Shown: in pieces, positions 8,054-17,895 of the stretch
How the letters are laid out: every line of letters starts with the position of its first letter
How positions within the stretch are numbered: position 1 is the stretch's first letter
NCBI GenBank assembly: GCA_041725895.1
Contig: JBGRQA010000015.1
Coordinates: forward strand, 1-64,000
Direction: 5' to 3'
Source of the DNA: JBGRQA01 sp041725895
Lineage (GTDB): Bacteria > Bacteroidota > Bacteroidia > Bacteroidales > Marinifilaceae
Length of the DNA stretch: 64,000 bases
Program-made: the position numbers and the translations under genes
The notes under the pieces: model-generated
Databases searched by the model: none
What the model saw: only the letters and a program-made list of their open reading frames with translations
Told to the model about the DNA's origin: nothing

Positions 8054-9889
8054 ATGTATAAAAATCCATTGAGAAGTTCACAAAGCACGCAAGGTCGCCG
8101 CATGGCCGGAGCCCGTAGTCTGTGGCGTGCCAACGGCATGCAGGAGGAGATGTTCGGCAAGCCGGTGATCGCGGTGGTGAACTCTTTCAGCCAGTTTGTT
8201 CCGGGGCATGCCCACCTGCACCAGGTAGGCCAGATGGTGAAGCAGGAGATCGAAAAGATGGGCTGCTTTGCTGCGGAATTCAACACCATTGCCATCGACG
8301 ACGGTATCGCCATGGGCCACGACGGCATGCTGTATTCCCTGCCATCCCGCGAGGTGATCGCCGATAGTGTGGAGTACGTTTGCAATGCCCACAAGGTGGA
8401 TGCCATGGTTTGCATCTCCAACTGCGACAAAATCACCCCCGGGATGATGATGGCGGCCATGCGTTTGAACCTGCCAACGGTTTTTGTTTCAGGTGGTCCT
8501 ATGGAAGCCGGCGAAGCTCGCGGCGAGCGTCTTGACCTGGTGGATGCCATGGTGAAAGCCGGGGATGAGTCTGTGAGCGATGAGGAGCTGAAGGATGTGG
8601 AGGAGTCTGCTTGTCCCACCTGCGGATCCTGTTCCGGAATGTTCACCGCCAACTCCATGAACTGCCTGGCCGAGGCATTGGGACTGGCGCTTCCGGGAAA
8701 TGGAACTCTTGTAGCAACTCACGAAAATAGAAAGGAATTGTTTCGGCAAGCGGCTCAATGCCTGGTAGAGAATACCTTTGCTTACTACCGTGATGGCAAC
8801 CAGGGGGTATTGCCCCGATCCATTGCCAGCCGCGAAGCTTTCCTCAATGCCATGACGCTTGATATCGCCATGGGCGGTTCTACCAACACCATTCTGCACC
8901 TGCTGGCCATTGCCAACGAGGCGGAAGTGGATTTCAGCATGAAGGATGTGGACGAGCTATCCCGCCGTACGCCCAATCTTTGCAAAGTGGCGCCCAATTC
9001 CAAATCCTACTACATCGAGGACGTGAACCGTGCCGGTGGGGTAATGGGAATTCTGGGCGAGCTGAATCGTGGCGGCCTCTTGAGTACCAGCTTAAAGCGT
9101 GTGGATTTTACAAGTCTGGAAGCTGCCTTGAATTCCTGCGATGTGAAATCCTCTTTGGTGAGCGACAAAGCATTGGCAACCTACCATTCTGCACCGGGAC
9201 GAAAGGGACGCAATCTGCAATTTGCCTCCCAGGATTCGGTATACCGGGAGCTGGATGAGGATAGAACCGAAGGCTGCATCCGAAGTGTGGAGAACGCTTA
9301 CTCACAGGAAGGTGGTTTGGCGATCCTGTACGGAAACATTGCTCCCGATGGCTGTGTAGTGAAGACCGCAGGAGTAGACCCATCGGTGTACGAATTTACC
9401 GGAAAGGCAAAGGTTTACCATTCTCAGCGAGAGGCTTGTGAAGCCATATTGAGCAAAAAGATTGATGCCGGTGATGTGGTGGTGATTCGTTACGAAGGGC
9501 CTGCAGGTGGACCGGGTATGCAGGAAATGCTTTACCCGACTTCCTACCTTAAATCCATGGGGCTGGGCGCCAGTTGTGCACTGATCACCGACGGCCGGTT
9601 CTCTGGCGGAACTTCGGGATTGTCCATTGGGCATGTTTCTCCCGAAGCTGCGGCAGGAGGCCCCATCGCTTTGTTGAGAGACGGAGATGAAATTGAAATT
9701 AGTATCCCCAATCGAATTCTTCGAGTCAGGGTGTCGGACGGGGAGATGGCAGTCAGGCGAATCGAAGAGGAGACGCATGGGCAGGAAGCCTATACGCCCA
9801 GAGGACGAAACCGGGAGGTATCCAAGGCATTGAAAGCCTACGCCAAAATGGTTTCCTCGGCCGATAAGGGAGCTGTGAGGATTATATAA
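8054..9889 (+). CDS. ilvD: Dihydroxy-acid dehydratase
   Basis: 611 aa, full length for the family. IlvD dehydrates 2,3-dihydroxy-isovalerate and 2,3-dihydroxy-3-methylvalerate to the keto acids of valine and isoleucine, using an Fe-S cluster and Mg2+ in the cytoplasm. Cluster motifs are visible: CISNCDKITPG near residue 120 and CPTCGSCSGMFTANSMNC near 193. The C-terminal half carries the DGRFSGGTSG motif. First structural gene of the locus, about 335 bp after the second attenuator, so it should be the first gene whose expression responds to both leaders. The untranslated stretch before it holds repeat copy 2. Confidence 0.97.
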   Translation: MYKNPLRSSQSTQGRRMAGARSLWRANGMQEEMFGKPVIAVVNSFSQFVPGHAHLHQVGQMVKQEIEKMGCFAAEFNTIAIDDGIAMGHDGMLYSLPSREVIADSVEYVCNAHKVDAMVCISNCDKITPGMMMAAMRLNLPTVFVSGGPMEAGEARGERLDLVDAMVKAGDESVSDEELKDVEESACPTCGSCSGMFTANSMNCLAEALGLALPGNGTLVATHENRKELFRQAAQCLVENTFAYYRDGNQGVLPRSIASREAFLNAMTLDIAMGGSTNTILHLLAIANEAEVDFSMKDVDELSRRTPNLCKVAPNSKSYYIEDVNRAGGVMGILGELNRGGLLSTSLKRVDFTSLEAALNSCDVKSSLVSDKALATYHSAPGRKGRNLQFASQDSVYRELDEDRTEGCIRSVENAYSQEGGLAILYGNIAPDGCVVKTAGVDPSVYEFTGKAKVYHSQREACEAILSKKIDAGDVVVIRYEGPAGGPGMQEMLYPTSYLKSMGLGASCALITDGRFSGGTSGLSIGHVSPEAAAGGPIALLRDGDEIEISIPNRILRVRVSDGEMAVRRIEEETHGQEAYTPRGRNREVSKALKAYAKMVSSADKGAVRII

Positions 9890-9935
9890 TCATTTTTTAG
9901 CGGGCTTTCAAAAATGAATAGAACTCTAAATTGCT

Positions 9936-10004
9936 GTCATCCTGAACCCGTTTCAGGATCTGTTGATCTCTGATTGTGAGATTCTGAAACAAGTTCAGAA
10001 TGAC
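9936..10004. repeat. Dispersed GTCATCCTGAAC inverted repeat (ilvD-ilvB gap)
   Basis: Imperfect inverted repeat with outer arms GTCATCCTGAAC and GTTCAGAATGAC. Relatives lie at about 7453-7480 (one arm) and 16335-16422. The 431-bp ilvD-ilvB gap also holds a fragment of the 138-bp element near 10191 and otherwise shows no gene. Confidence 0.75.
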
Positions 10005-10320
10005 GAGAATTTCATTTTTTGAAAACCCTCAAATGAAGGACGGAGGCGACCCGGTGTCCATAGCATTTTCCCATTACAACTGGGTTGCTTCTGCTCCTTT
10101 TTAGAAAGAATATTTAGATCAGAATTTGGGAAAGAGGAGGATTATTAAAGCACAGAATTGTTGGGAAGCACCAACTAGCTTTCTTCTCTTTAAGCGGGTT
10201 TTGCCCATTACAATAAAAACCAAAGCCCAATTATTCAGATAGGCAAAAATCTGAAAAACAAAAAATACGAATTGCGCCGGTTCTAACCCCGGTAGTATAA
10301 CCCTGAAAACTAAGATAAAA

Positions 10321-12024
10321 ATGACAAATTCATCCAATCCCCGAATGTCCGGAGCAGAGATACTTCTGAAGTGTCTTTTGGAAGAAGATGTGGATACCCT
10401 GTTTGGCTACATTGGAGGAGCAATTATGCCGGTTTATGATTCCCTGTACGATTACCAGGATCATTTGAACCACTATTTTACGCGGCATGAGCAGGGTGCC
10501 ATGCATGCCGCCCAGTCCTATGCCCGCATAAGCAAGAAGGTTGGTGTATGTTTTACCACTTCCGGCCCAGGTGCTACCAACGTAATCACCGGTTTGGCCG
10601 ATGCCTACCTGGATTCAACTCCTTTGGTGGTGATCACCGGGCAGGTTGGGAGCGGGCTACTGGGAACCGATGCTTTCCAGGAAACCGATATCGTGGGGAT
10701 ATCCATGCCTGCCTGTAAGTGGAACTACCAGATCACCAGTGCAGATGAAATTGCGGAGGTGATGGCCAAGGCATTTTATATCAGCAGGTCGGGACGTCCC
10801 GGTCCGGTGTTGATCGATATCACAAAGGATGCTCAGCAGCAGCTATGCGAATACAGCTACAAAAAGTGCGAGGGCTTACGGTCCTATCAACCCTGGCCCC
10901 AGCTAAATCCGGATGAATTGGATGCCGCTGCCAAATTGATCAATCAGGCTGAAATGCCAATGATTCTGGCCGGACAGGGCGTATTACTTGCCAATGCGGA
11001 AAAAGAGTTGATGGCCTTTGCCGAAAAAGCTCAGATTCCTGTGGGATGTACCCTTTTGGGTTTGTCGTCTTTTCCTGCCGATCATCCTTTGTATGTGGGG
11101 ATGCTGGGAATGCATGGCAACTACGCACCCAACAGGAATACCAATGAGTGTGATGTACTGATTGCGGTAGGGATGCGTTTCGACGACCGGGTAACCGGGA
11201 ATACCGAAACTTATGCCCGACAGGCCCAGATTGTTCACATTGATATCGATCCTTCGGAGCACAACAAGAATGTTCAGGTAGATGTTCCGGTATTGGCGGA
11301 TGCCAAAGAGGCTTTGTTTGCATTGACCCATCGAGTGGAAGCCGGAGAAAGAAAGGAATGGTTAAAGTCTTTTGCGCAATACCACGAGGTAGAGATGGAG
11401 ACCGTTATTCAAAAGCAGGCCTACTCCCAAAAGGAGGAGATCAATATGGCTGAGGTCGTGCGCAATATTTCGGAAAAGACCGATGGAAAAGCGATTCTTT
11501 GTTCCGATGTGGGACAGCACCAGATGACCTGTGCCCGTTACTATCAGTTTAGGCAATCGCATACGCAAATTACTTCCGGTGGATTGGGAACCATGGGCTT
11601 TGGATTGCCAGCCTCGGTAGGTGCTAAAATTGCAAATCCCCAACAGCAGGTTGTTGCTGTAATCGGCGACGGCGGTTTCCAGATGACCATTCAGGAACTG
11701 GCTACCATCAAGCAGTACAAGCTACCGGTGAAGATTGTGGTATTGAACAATTCCTTCCTGGGCATGGTTCGTCAGTGGCAGGATCTGTTTTTCGACCGTC
11801 GCTACTCCTTTACCGAAATGGAGAATCCCGATTTTGTGAAGATTGTGGAGGGCTACGGATTAAAGGCCAGACGAATCAGTGCAAGGGAGGATCTGGAGCC
11901 GGCACTGGATGAGCTATTGCAAAGTGATGAGGCTTGCTTCCTGGAAGTAGTGGTGGAGAAGGAAAGCAATGTAATGCCCATGATACCGCCGGGCGGAACA
12001 GTCTCGGAGATGAAGCTTGAATAG
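10321..12024 (+). CDS. ilvB: Acetolactate synthase, large (catalytic) subunit
   Basis: 567 aa, normal length. It condenses pyruvate with pyruvate or 2-oxobutanoate to acetolactate or acetohydroxybutyrate, the first common BCAA step, using ThDP, FAD and Mg2+. Seen: N-terminal pyrimidine-binding domain with the conserved Glu in HEQGAMHAAQSYAR (near 54-67), a central FAD-type domain, and the C-terminal ThDP/Mg motif starting GDGGFQM (near 449) and running to the NNSFLGMVRQWQ region. Followed 167 bp later by its regulatory subunit. The gap between them contains a GAGCCCTGAAGGGGC motif twice (near 12083 and 12151). Confidence 0.97.
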   Translation: MTNSSNPRMSGAEILLKCLLEEDVDTLFGYIGGAIMPVYDSLYDYQDHLNHYFTRHEQGAMHAAQSYARISKKVGVCFTTSGPGATNVITGLADAYLDSTPLVVITGQVGSGLLGTDAFQETDIVGISMPACKWNYQITSADEIAEVMAKAFYISRSGRPGPVLIDITKDAQQQLCEYSYKKCEGLRSYQPWPQLNPDELDAAAKLINQAEMPMILAGQGVLLANAEKELMAFAEKAQIPVGCTLLGLSSFPADHPLYVGMLGMHGNYAPNRNTNECDVLIAVGMRFDDRVTGNTETYARQAQIVHIDIDPSEHNKNVQVDVPVLADAKEALFALTHRVEAGERKEWLKSFAQYHEVEMETVIQKQAYSQKEEINMAEVVRNISEKTDGKAILCSDVGQHQMTCARYYQFRQSHTQITSGGLGTMGFGLPASVGAKIANPQQQVVAVIGDGGFQMTIQELATIKQYKLPVKIVVLNNSFLGMVRQWQDLFFDRRYSFTEMENPDFVKIVEGYGLKARRISAREDLEPALDELLQSDEACFLEVVVEKESNVMPMIPPGGTVSEMKLE

Positions 12025-12191
12025 CAGGAATAGCTGCAAGCTACTAGCCGTAAGCTTCAAGAATTACGATGAAGTTTAACACCGGAGCCCTGAAGGGGCT
12101 TTAGATTACAGCCAGGGGCATCGTCCTGAGGTAGAAATAATTAATATTTAGAGCCCTGAAGGGGCGACAGACATTGTATAAAAAGTTTCCC

Positions 12192-12710
12192 ATGGAAAAA
12201 GAATATACTATAACCATTTTCTCAGAGAACAGCATTGGTTTGCTGCACCAGGTAACCATAGTATTTACCCGGCGCAAGCTGAATATTGAAAGTATAACCG
12301 CCTCGGAATCGGAGGTAAAAGGCGTATATCGCTACACTATTGTAGTGCGAATGCCTGAGCAGCAGATCGAAAAGGTAGTGAAGCAGCTTGAGAAGCGCAT
12401 CGGCGTGCTGAAAGCTCTCTACTTTGAGTCGGGCGATATCATCCACCAGGAGATTGCCCTGTACAAGATCGCCAATTCGCCCAGTTTGAACGGCAATCTG
12501 GAGGCCATTGTTCGCGACAATCATGCCCGCATCCTTTCTGTAGATCCGGAGTTCCTGGTAATCGAGAAGGTGGGGTACAAGGCCGAAACCCAATCCCTGT
12601 TCAGTCAGTTGGAGAGTTACGGCGTCTTGCAATTTGCACGATCGGGCCGTGTGGCCATCTCCCGGCAGCGCAAGGAGTTTACGAGCTATTTGAAGGAATT
12701 GACGGTATAG
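12192..12710 (+). CDS. ilvN: Acetolactate synthase, small (regulatory) subunit
   Basis: 172 aa. An N-terminal ACT domain (YTITIFSENSIGLLHQVT at residues 4-21) and a C-terminal ACT-like half are seen, the IlvN/IlvH layout; it binds the catalytic subunit and confers valine feedback inhibition. I place the start at the ATG at 12192 (MEKEYTITIF), which is where family members begin. An in-frame TTG at 12174 would add six residues and lies against a repeat. Bases 12711-13626 after the gene carry two kinds of repeats and no gene. Confidence 0.95.
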   Translation: MEKEYTITIFSENSIGLLHQVTIVFTRRKLNIESITASESEVKGVYRYTIVVRMPEQQIEKVVKQLEKRIGVLKALYFESGDIIHQEIALYKIANSPSLNGNLEAIVRDNHARILSVDPEFLVIEKVGYKAETQSLFSQLESYGVLQFARSGRVAISRQRKEFTSYLKELTV

Positions 12711-12712
12711 AA

Positions 12713-12830
12713 GAGGCAAGAAGTTAGTCGCAAGTAGCAAGAAATTAGAGGGAAGATAAGCTTCAAGCTTCAAGCCGCAAGCAGAAGGGGAACAAGTTTC
12801 AAGTGGCGAGTTACAAGTAATAAGGAGCTG
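12713..12830. repeat. CAAGTNN-type short-period repeat after ilvN
   Basis: A run of degenerate 7-8 bp words built on CAAGTAG, CAAGCTT and CAAGTGG. The same class recurs in gaps at 14683-14755, 17893-17985, 20230-20305, 45536-45632, 52060-52330 and 56813-56912, where inverted arms form long imperfect hairpins. Confidence 0.75.
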
Positions 12831-12902
12831 ATCCTACATCCTCAAAGGGGTTGAACCTTAATAGTCCCGGACTTTAGTCCGGGGGTGGAATGGCAACTTG
12901 TA

Positions 12903-13577
12903 AAACGGCGCCGCGCAAACCAAAATCAAAGAGCAGATGATCAATTGCGCCGTAATGAGAAGGAGCTAAATGAAAGCTCATTTGTTGCATTTGTTTTTAG
13001 TCTTTGTTCAAGAGCCAAAGAATGAATAAAACCAGATCGGGAACGGCTGTTTGTCACATCTTAAAAGGGGAAAACCTTAGTACCCCTTAATAACTGTGAA
13101 AAACGGCGCAGCAGAAATCTGAAACGAAGTGATAAAGATCTTTTGCGCCGTAATGAGAAGAAGCTAAATCAAAGCTCATTTGTTGCATTTGTTTTTAGTT
13201 CTTTTTCAAGAGCCAAAGGATGAATAAAACCAGATTGAGAACGTCTGTTTGTCACATCTTAAAAGGGGAGAACCTTAGTACCCCTTAATAACTGTGAAAA
13301 ACGGCGCAGCAGAAATCTGACACGAAGAGATATAGATCTTTTGCGCCGTAATGAGAAGGAGCTAAATCAAAGCTCATTTGTTGCATTTGTTTTTAGTTCT
13401 TTTTCAAGAGCCAAAGGATGAATAAAACCAGATCGGGAATGGCTGTTTGTCACATCTTAAAAGGGGAGAACCTTAGTACCCCTTAATAACTGTGATAAAC
13501 GGCGCAGCAGAAATCTGACACGAAGTGATAAAGATCTTTTGCGCCGTAATAAGATGGAGCTAATTCAATGCTCCTGT
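12903..13577. repeat. 198-bp tandem repeat between ilvN and ilvC (3.4 copies)
   Basis: Units begin AAACGGCGC at 12903, 13101, 13299 and 13497, exactly 198 bp apart; the fourth is partial. Each unit contains an ACGGCGCA / TGCGCCGT inverted repeat with about 40 bases between the arms, then a small GAGCT..AGCTC hairpin, and ends in AACCTTAGTACCCC. Copies 2-4 are nearly identical and copy 1 has drifted in the first arm. No coding sequence. Upstream at 12860-12890 is a CCCGGACT / AGTCCGGG hairpin. Confidence 0.92.
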
Positions 13578-13626
13578 ATGAAATGATTTAAATGATAATG
13601 TATAACCCAAAATAAACAAATACAAA

Positions 13627-14670
13627 ATGGCAACGATAAAATTTGGAGGAGTAGAAGAACAAGTAGTAACACGTGATGAATTCCCATTGGAGAAGGCACG
13701 TGAAATAATGAAGGATGAAACCGTAGCGGTGATCGGTTACGGGGTGCAAGGTCCTGGACAAAGCCTGAACCTGAAAGACAACGGTTTCAAGGTGATCGTT
13801 GGACAACGAAAGGATTCGCCCTCCTGGCAGAAAGCCCTGAATGATGGTTGGGTAGAAGGTGAAGACCTTTTTGAGATTGAGGAAGCTTGTCAAAAGGCAA
13901 CCGTAATCCAGTACCTGCTTTCAGATGCCGGGCAGATTGCCCTTTGGCCTACTGTAAAGAAACATCTGACTGCCGGAAAGGCTCTTTACTTCTCTCATGG
14001 ATTTGGCGTGACTTATAAGGAGCAGACCGGAATTGTACCTCCGGCCGATGTGGATGTGATTCTTGTTGCACCCAAAGGCTCCGGAACCTCACTTCGAAGA
14101 TTGTTTGTTGAGGGCAAAGGACTGAACTCCTCCTATGCAGTGTTCCAGGATGCAACCGGAAGAGCAAGGGAACGTGTAGTTGCATTGGGAATTGGAGTAG
14201 GATCGGGCTACCTGTTCGAGACCGACTTTAAAAAAGAAGTATTCTCCGATTTGACTGGTGAGCGTGGCATCCTGATGGGGGCTCTGGCCGGATTGTTTGA
14301 GGCACAGTACAATTGCTTGCGAAAGAACGGTCACTCTCCTTCCGAGGCTTTCAACGAAACAGTGGAGGAGCTAACCCAGAGTTTAATGCCATTGGTTGCT
14401 GAAAACGGTATGGACTGGATGTATGCAAATACTTCGGTTACAGCACAACGAGGCGCCCTGGATTGGCGACACAAATTCCGTGAAGCAACAGCTCCGGTTT
14501 TCGATGAGCTATACGGAAGTGTAAGTTCCGGAGAAGAAGCTCGGGTGGTGATCGAAGCCGGAAGTAAGTCCGATTACCGTGAGAAACTGGAGTCTGAATT
14601 GAAAGAGATCCGTGAATCAGAGCTATGGCAGGCCGGAGCACAAGTTCGTAAATTGAGACCAGAAAATTAA
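13627..14670 (+). CDS. ilvC: Ketol-acid reductoisomerase
   Basis: 347 aa. It catalyses Mg2+-dependent isomerisation and NAD(P)H reduction of acetolactate/acetohydroxybutyrate. The Rossmann fingerprint reads GYGVQGPGQS, where many class I enzymes have GYGSQGHAHA, and the cofactor loop reads GQRKDSPSW. The LVAPKGSG and DLTGERGILMG motifs hold the catalytic Lys and the metal-binding Asp/Glu. I recall that this divergent form is usual in Bacteroidota. It lies 50 bp after the last tandem-repeat unit and 98 bp before leuA. Confidence 0.95.
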   Translation: MATIKFGGVEEQVVTRDEFPLEKAREIMKDETVAVIGYGVQGPGQSLNLKDNGFKVIVGQRKDSPSWQKALNDGWVEGEDLFEIEEACQKATVIQYLLSDAGQIALWPTVKKHLTAGKALYFSHGFGVTYKEQTGIVPPADVDVILVAPKGSGTSLRRLFVEGKGLNSSYAVFQDATGRARERVVALGIGVGSGYLFETDFKKEVFSDLTGERGILMGALAGLFEAQYNCLRKNGHSPSEAFNETVEELTQSLMPLVAENGMDWMYANTSVTAQRGALDWRHKFREATAPVFDELYGSVSSGEEARVVIEAGSKSDYREKLESELKEIRESELWQAGAQVRKLRPEN

Positions 14671-14682
14671 AAAGAAGCAAAT

Positions 14683-14755
14683 AACTAGTGGCAAGTAGCC
14701 ATTCAAAGCCGGTCTTGTAACTTGGTACTTGTGACTTGCTACTAATAACTAACTA
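14683..14755. repeat. CAAGT-type hairpin repeat (ilvC-leuA gap)
   Basis: Left arm ACTAGTGGCAAGTAGC and right arms rich in ACTTG (TACTTGTGACTTGCTACT) make an imperfect hairpin occupying almost the whole gap. It lies between co-directional operon genes and has no T-run, so it is not a terminator. Confidence 0.7.
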
Positions 14756-14768
14756 TTAACCAAACCAA

Positions 14769-16262
14769 ATGAGCGATAGAATTTTCATTTTCGACACCAC
14801 CCTACGCGATGGCGAGCAGGTGCCGGGATGCCAGTTGAATACCATCGAGAAGATCGAGGTAGCACGGTCCCTGGAAGCCCTTGGGGTGGATGTGATTGAG
14901 GCCGGATTCCCGGTCTCAAGTCCGGGAGATTTCCGGTCGGTCGTCGAGATCTCCAAAGCAGTTAGCAATCCTACCATTTGCGCCCTGACCCGGGCTGTGG
15001 AAAAGGATATTGACGCTGCGGCGGAGGCATTACAATATGCAAAACGAGGACGAATTCATACCGGTATCGGGACTTCCCCCTACCATATTCAGTTTAAGTT
15101 GAACTCCAATCCGGATGAGATTTTGGACCGTGCGGTTCGTGCTGTGAAGTACGCTAAAAGATACGTGGAGGATGTGGAGTTTTATGCCGAGGATGCCGGG
15201 CGTTCCGATAATGCTTACCTGGCTCGTGTTGTAGAGGCGGTGATCAAAGCTGGAGCTACGGTAATCAATATCCCTGATACCACTGGTTATTGTTTGCCTT
15301 CGGAGTACGGGGCTAAGATTCGATATCTGATGGAGAACGTATCCAATATGGACAAAGCGATTCTATCAACTCATTGTCACAACGATTTGGGGATGGCAAC
15401 GGCCAATTCACTGAGTGGAGTGATGAACGGTGCCCGCCAGATGGAAGTAACGATCAATGGAATTGGTGAGCGTGCCGGTAACACTTCCCTGGAGGAGGTG
15501 GTGATGGCAACCAAAACTCACCACGACTTGCCCTTCCATACTGAGATTGATACAAAGGAAATATTCGCGACCAGTCGTTTGGTTTCCTCCTTGATGAATA
15601 TGCCGGTGCAGGCCAATAAGGCCATTGTGGGGCGCAATGCCTTTGCTCATTCCTCTGGTATTCATCAGGATGGAGTGCTGAAAAACCGCGAGAATTACGA
15701 GATCATCGACCCGGCAGACGTAGGGGTGAAGGAGTCGGCCATTGTATTGACAGCCCGAAGCGGACGTGCTGCTTTGAATCATCACTTACAGAATCTGGGC
15801 TATAATTTGGAAGCCCGTGAACTGAGCAAAACCTACACTCGCTTTTTGGCCATGGCCGATCAGAAGAAGAATTTGAGCGAGCAGGATTTGCATGAATTAA
15901 TGGGGGCGGATAACGGAACCGAAAAATCTGTTCAGTTGGAACTCTTGCAGGTGGTGGCTGGAAAATCGACTGTGCCCATGTCAACCGTTCACCTGAACAT
16001 CCGTGGAAAAAGCTGTGCTGCAACTGCCGAAGGGAATGGGCCAATAGACGCCTGTTTCAATGCAGTAAAGAAGCTGATTGATCGGGAGTTTGTGCTGGGT
16101 GAATTCCTTGTGCAGGCATTGACTCGGGGAAGTGATGACCTGGGGAAGGTTCATGTTCAACTGGAGCACGGAGGCTGTGTTTACCATGGCTTTGGTGCCA
16201 ATGAAGACATTATTACGGCATCGGTGGAAGCTTTGGTAGATGCCCTGTCTAAGATATTGTGA
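14769..16262 (+). CDS. leuA: 2-isopropylmalate synthase
   Basis: 497 aa, the short bacterial LeuA form. It condenses acetyl-CoA with 2-oxoisovalerate, the committed leucine step. Seen: FDTTLRDGEQVPGCQ at residues 8-22 (metal-binding Asp and catalytic Arg), STHCHNDLGMATAN near 200 with the two metal His, and the GxGERAGNT segment. The C-terminal ~130 residues fit the allosteric leucine-binding domain. Good match to true LeuA; a second, more divergent homologue lies at 18706. Confidence 0.96.
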   Translation: MSDRIFIFDTTLRDGEQVPGCQLNTIEKIEVARSLEALGVDVIEAGFPVSSPGDFRSVVEISKAVSNPTICALTRAVEKDIDAAAEALQYAKRGRIHTGIGTSPYHIQFKLNSNPDEILDRAVRAVKYAKRYVEDVEFYAEDAGRSDNAYLARVVEAVIKAGATVINIPDTTGYCLPSEYGAKIRYLMENVSNMDKAILSTHCHNDLGMATANSLSGVMNGARQMEVTINGIGERAGNTSLEEVVMATKTHHDLPFHTEIDTKEIFATSRLVSSLMNMPVQANKAIVGRNAFAHSSGIHQDGVLKNRENYEIIDPADVGVKESAIVLTARSGRAALNHHLQNLGYNLEARELSKTYTRFLAMADQKKNLSEQDLHELMGADNGTEKSVQLELLQVVAGKSTVPMSTVHLNIRGKSCAATAEGNGPIDACFNAVKKLIDREFVLGEFLVQALTRGSDDLGKVHVQLEHGGCVYHGFGANEDIITASVEALVDALSKIL

Positions 16263-16334
16263 TACCATTTATTATTCCAATAACTCATGGTATTGTGCCG
16301 ATACAATTGAGAGTGCACTAAAATGAAATCTTAC

Positions 16335-16422
16335 GTCATTCTGAACTTGTTTTAGAATCTGTTTGAATTTGATTGTGAGATCCTGAATCGAGTTTGCTGA
16401 GAGCAAATAAATTCAGGATGAC
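16335..16422. repeat. Dispersed GTCATTCTGAAC inverted repeat (leuA-leuC gap)
   Basis: Outer arms GTCATTCTGAAC and TTCAGGATGAC, the same family as 9936-10004, here interrupted by about 16 extra bases in the right half. Fills much of the 229-bp gap. Confidence 0.7.
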
Positions 16423-16491
16423 AGCAATCGGGAAATTTCTTCAATTTTAGAAATCCTCAATGTAATCGGTTTAACTGAAAAAGCAGAAAAG

Positions 16492-17895
16492 ATGCAAGCA
16501 AAAACATTATTTGATAAAGTTTGGGATGCTCACGTGGTTGAGCAGGTGGAAGATGGCCCAAGCGTTGTCTATATCGACAAGCATTTGATACATGAAGTAA
16601 CAAGTCCTCAGGCCTTTGCCGGTTTGGGTCAGCGGAACCTGAAGGTGTTTCGTCCCAACAATACGATTGCAACCCCCGATCACAATATTCCAACCCTCGA
16701 TCAGCATCTACCTATAAAGGATGAGCTATCGAGAAAGCAGGTGGAAACCCTGACCGCCAACTGTGAAAAGCATGGAGTTCCCCTTTATGGCTTGAATCAT
16801 CCCTACAATGGGATAGTGCATGTAGTAGGACCTGAACTGGGGCATACCCAACCCGGGATGACTCTGGTGTGTGGTGACAGTCACACCTCAACCCATGGAG
16901 CTTTTGGTGCTGTCGCTTTTGGAATCGGAACCAGCGAAGTGGAGATGGTTCTGGCGACTCAGTGCATCCTTCAGCCCAAACCGAAGAAGATGCTTATTTC
17001 CGTGGATGGAGAATTGGAGCCGGGTGTTACAGCCAAGGATTTGGTACTCTATGTTATTGCCCAGCTGGGAACCGGTGGGGCTACGGGCTACTTTGTTGAA
17101 TTTGCAGGTAGTGCCGTTCGATCCTTAAGTATGGAGGGACGAATGACTGTTTGTAATATGAGTATTGAGATGGGTGCCCGTGGCGGTATGATTGCTCCAG
17201 ACGAAACCACTTTTGACTATGTAAAGGGGCGTGAGTTCGCTCCCCGAGGTGAAGAGTGGGAGAAAGCTGTGGCCGAATGGAAAACTTTAAAGACCGATGA
17301 GGGAGCAGTTTTCGACAAGGAGTACCAGTTTGATGGCGCAGATATTGCCCCGATGATAACCTACGGTACCAATCCCGGAATGGGTGTAGGCGTAGATGGC
17401 GCAATTCCCGGAAAGGAATCTGTAGATGGTTCGGAGTGGCCCACCTTCCAAAAATCATTGGATTACATGGGGTTTCAGGCTGGAGACGAGATGCTAGGAA
17501 AAAAGGTGGACTATGTTTTTGTAGGAAGCTGTACCAATGGGCGAATAGAGGATTTTCGGGCTTTTGCCTCTCTGGTGAAAGGGAAGCAAAAGGCGGAGCA
17601 TGTGACGGCCTGGATTGTTCCCGGATCAAAGCAGGTGGAGAAGCAGATTCGCCAGGAAGGTTTGGTGGAAATTCTGGAAGAGGCGGGATTCCAATTCCGA
17701 CAACCGGGGTGTTCGGCTTGTCTGGCTATGAATGAGGACAAGATTCCGGCAGGAAAGTACAGTGTTTCCACCTCGAACCGAAACTTTGAGGGACGACAAG
17801 GTCCCGGTGCCCGTACCATGCTGGCCAGTCCGTTGACTGCCGCCGCCGCCGCTGTAACCGGATACATCACCGATCCCCGAAAGTTAATTAAGTAA
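16492..17895 (+). CDS. leuC: 3-isopropylmalate dehydratase, large subunit
   Basis: 467 aa, standard length. It isomerises 2- to 3-isopropylmalate through isopropylmaleate with LeuD. Aconitase-type [4Fe-4S] cysteines are in GSCTNGR (about residue 346) and PGCSACLAMNEDK (about 405). The VCGDSHTSTHGAFG substrate motif lies near 126. LeuD follows after 93 bp. Confidence 0.97.
   Translation: MQAKTLFDKVWDAHVVEQVEDGPSVVYIDKHLIHEVTSPQAFAGLGQRNLKVFRPNNTIATPDHNIPTLDQHLPIKDELSRKQVETLTANCEKHGVPLYGLNHPYNGIVHVVGPELGHTQPGMTLVCGDSHTSTHGAFGAVAFGIGTSEVEMVLATQCILQPKPKKMLISVDGELEPGVTAKDLVLYVIAQLGTGGATGYFVEFAGSAVRSLSMEGRMTVCNMSIEMGARGGMIAPDETTFDYVKGREFAPRGEEWEKAVAEWKTLKTDEGAVFDKEYQFDGADIAPMITYGTNPGMGVGVDGAIPGKESVDGSEWPTFQKSLDYMGFQAGDEMLGKKVDYVFVGSCTNGRIEDFRAFASLVKGKQKAEHVTAWIVPGSKQVEKQIRQEGLVEILEEAGFQFRQPGCSACLAMNEDKIPAGKYSVSTSNRNFEGRQGPGARTMLASPLTAAAAAVTGYITDPRKLIK

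Noticed and set aside
12174..12710. Longer ilvN from a TTG at 12174
   Set aside because: The six extra residues come from sequence next to a repeat; the ATG at 12192 gives the normal IlvN N-terminus.
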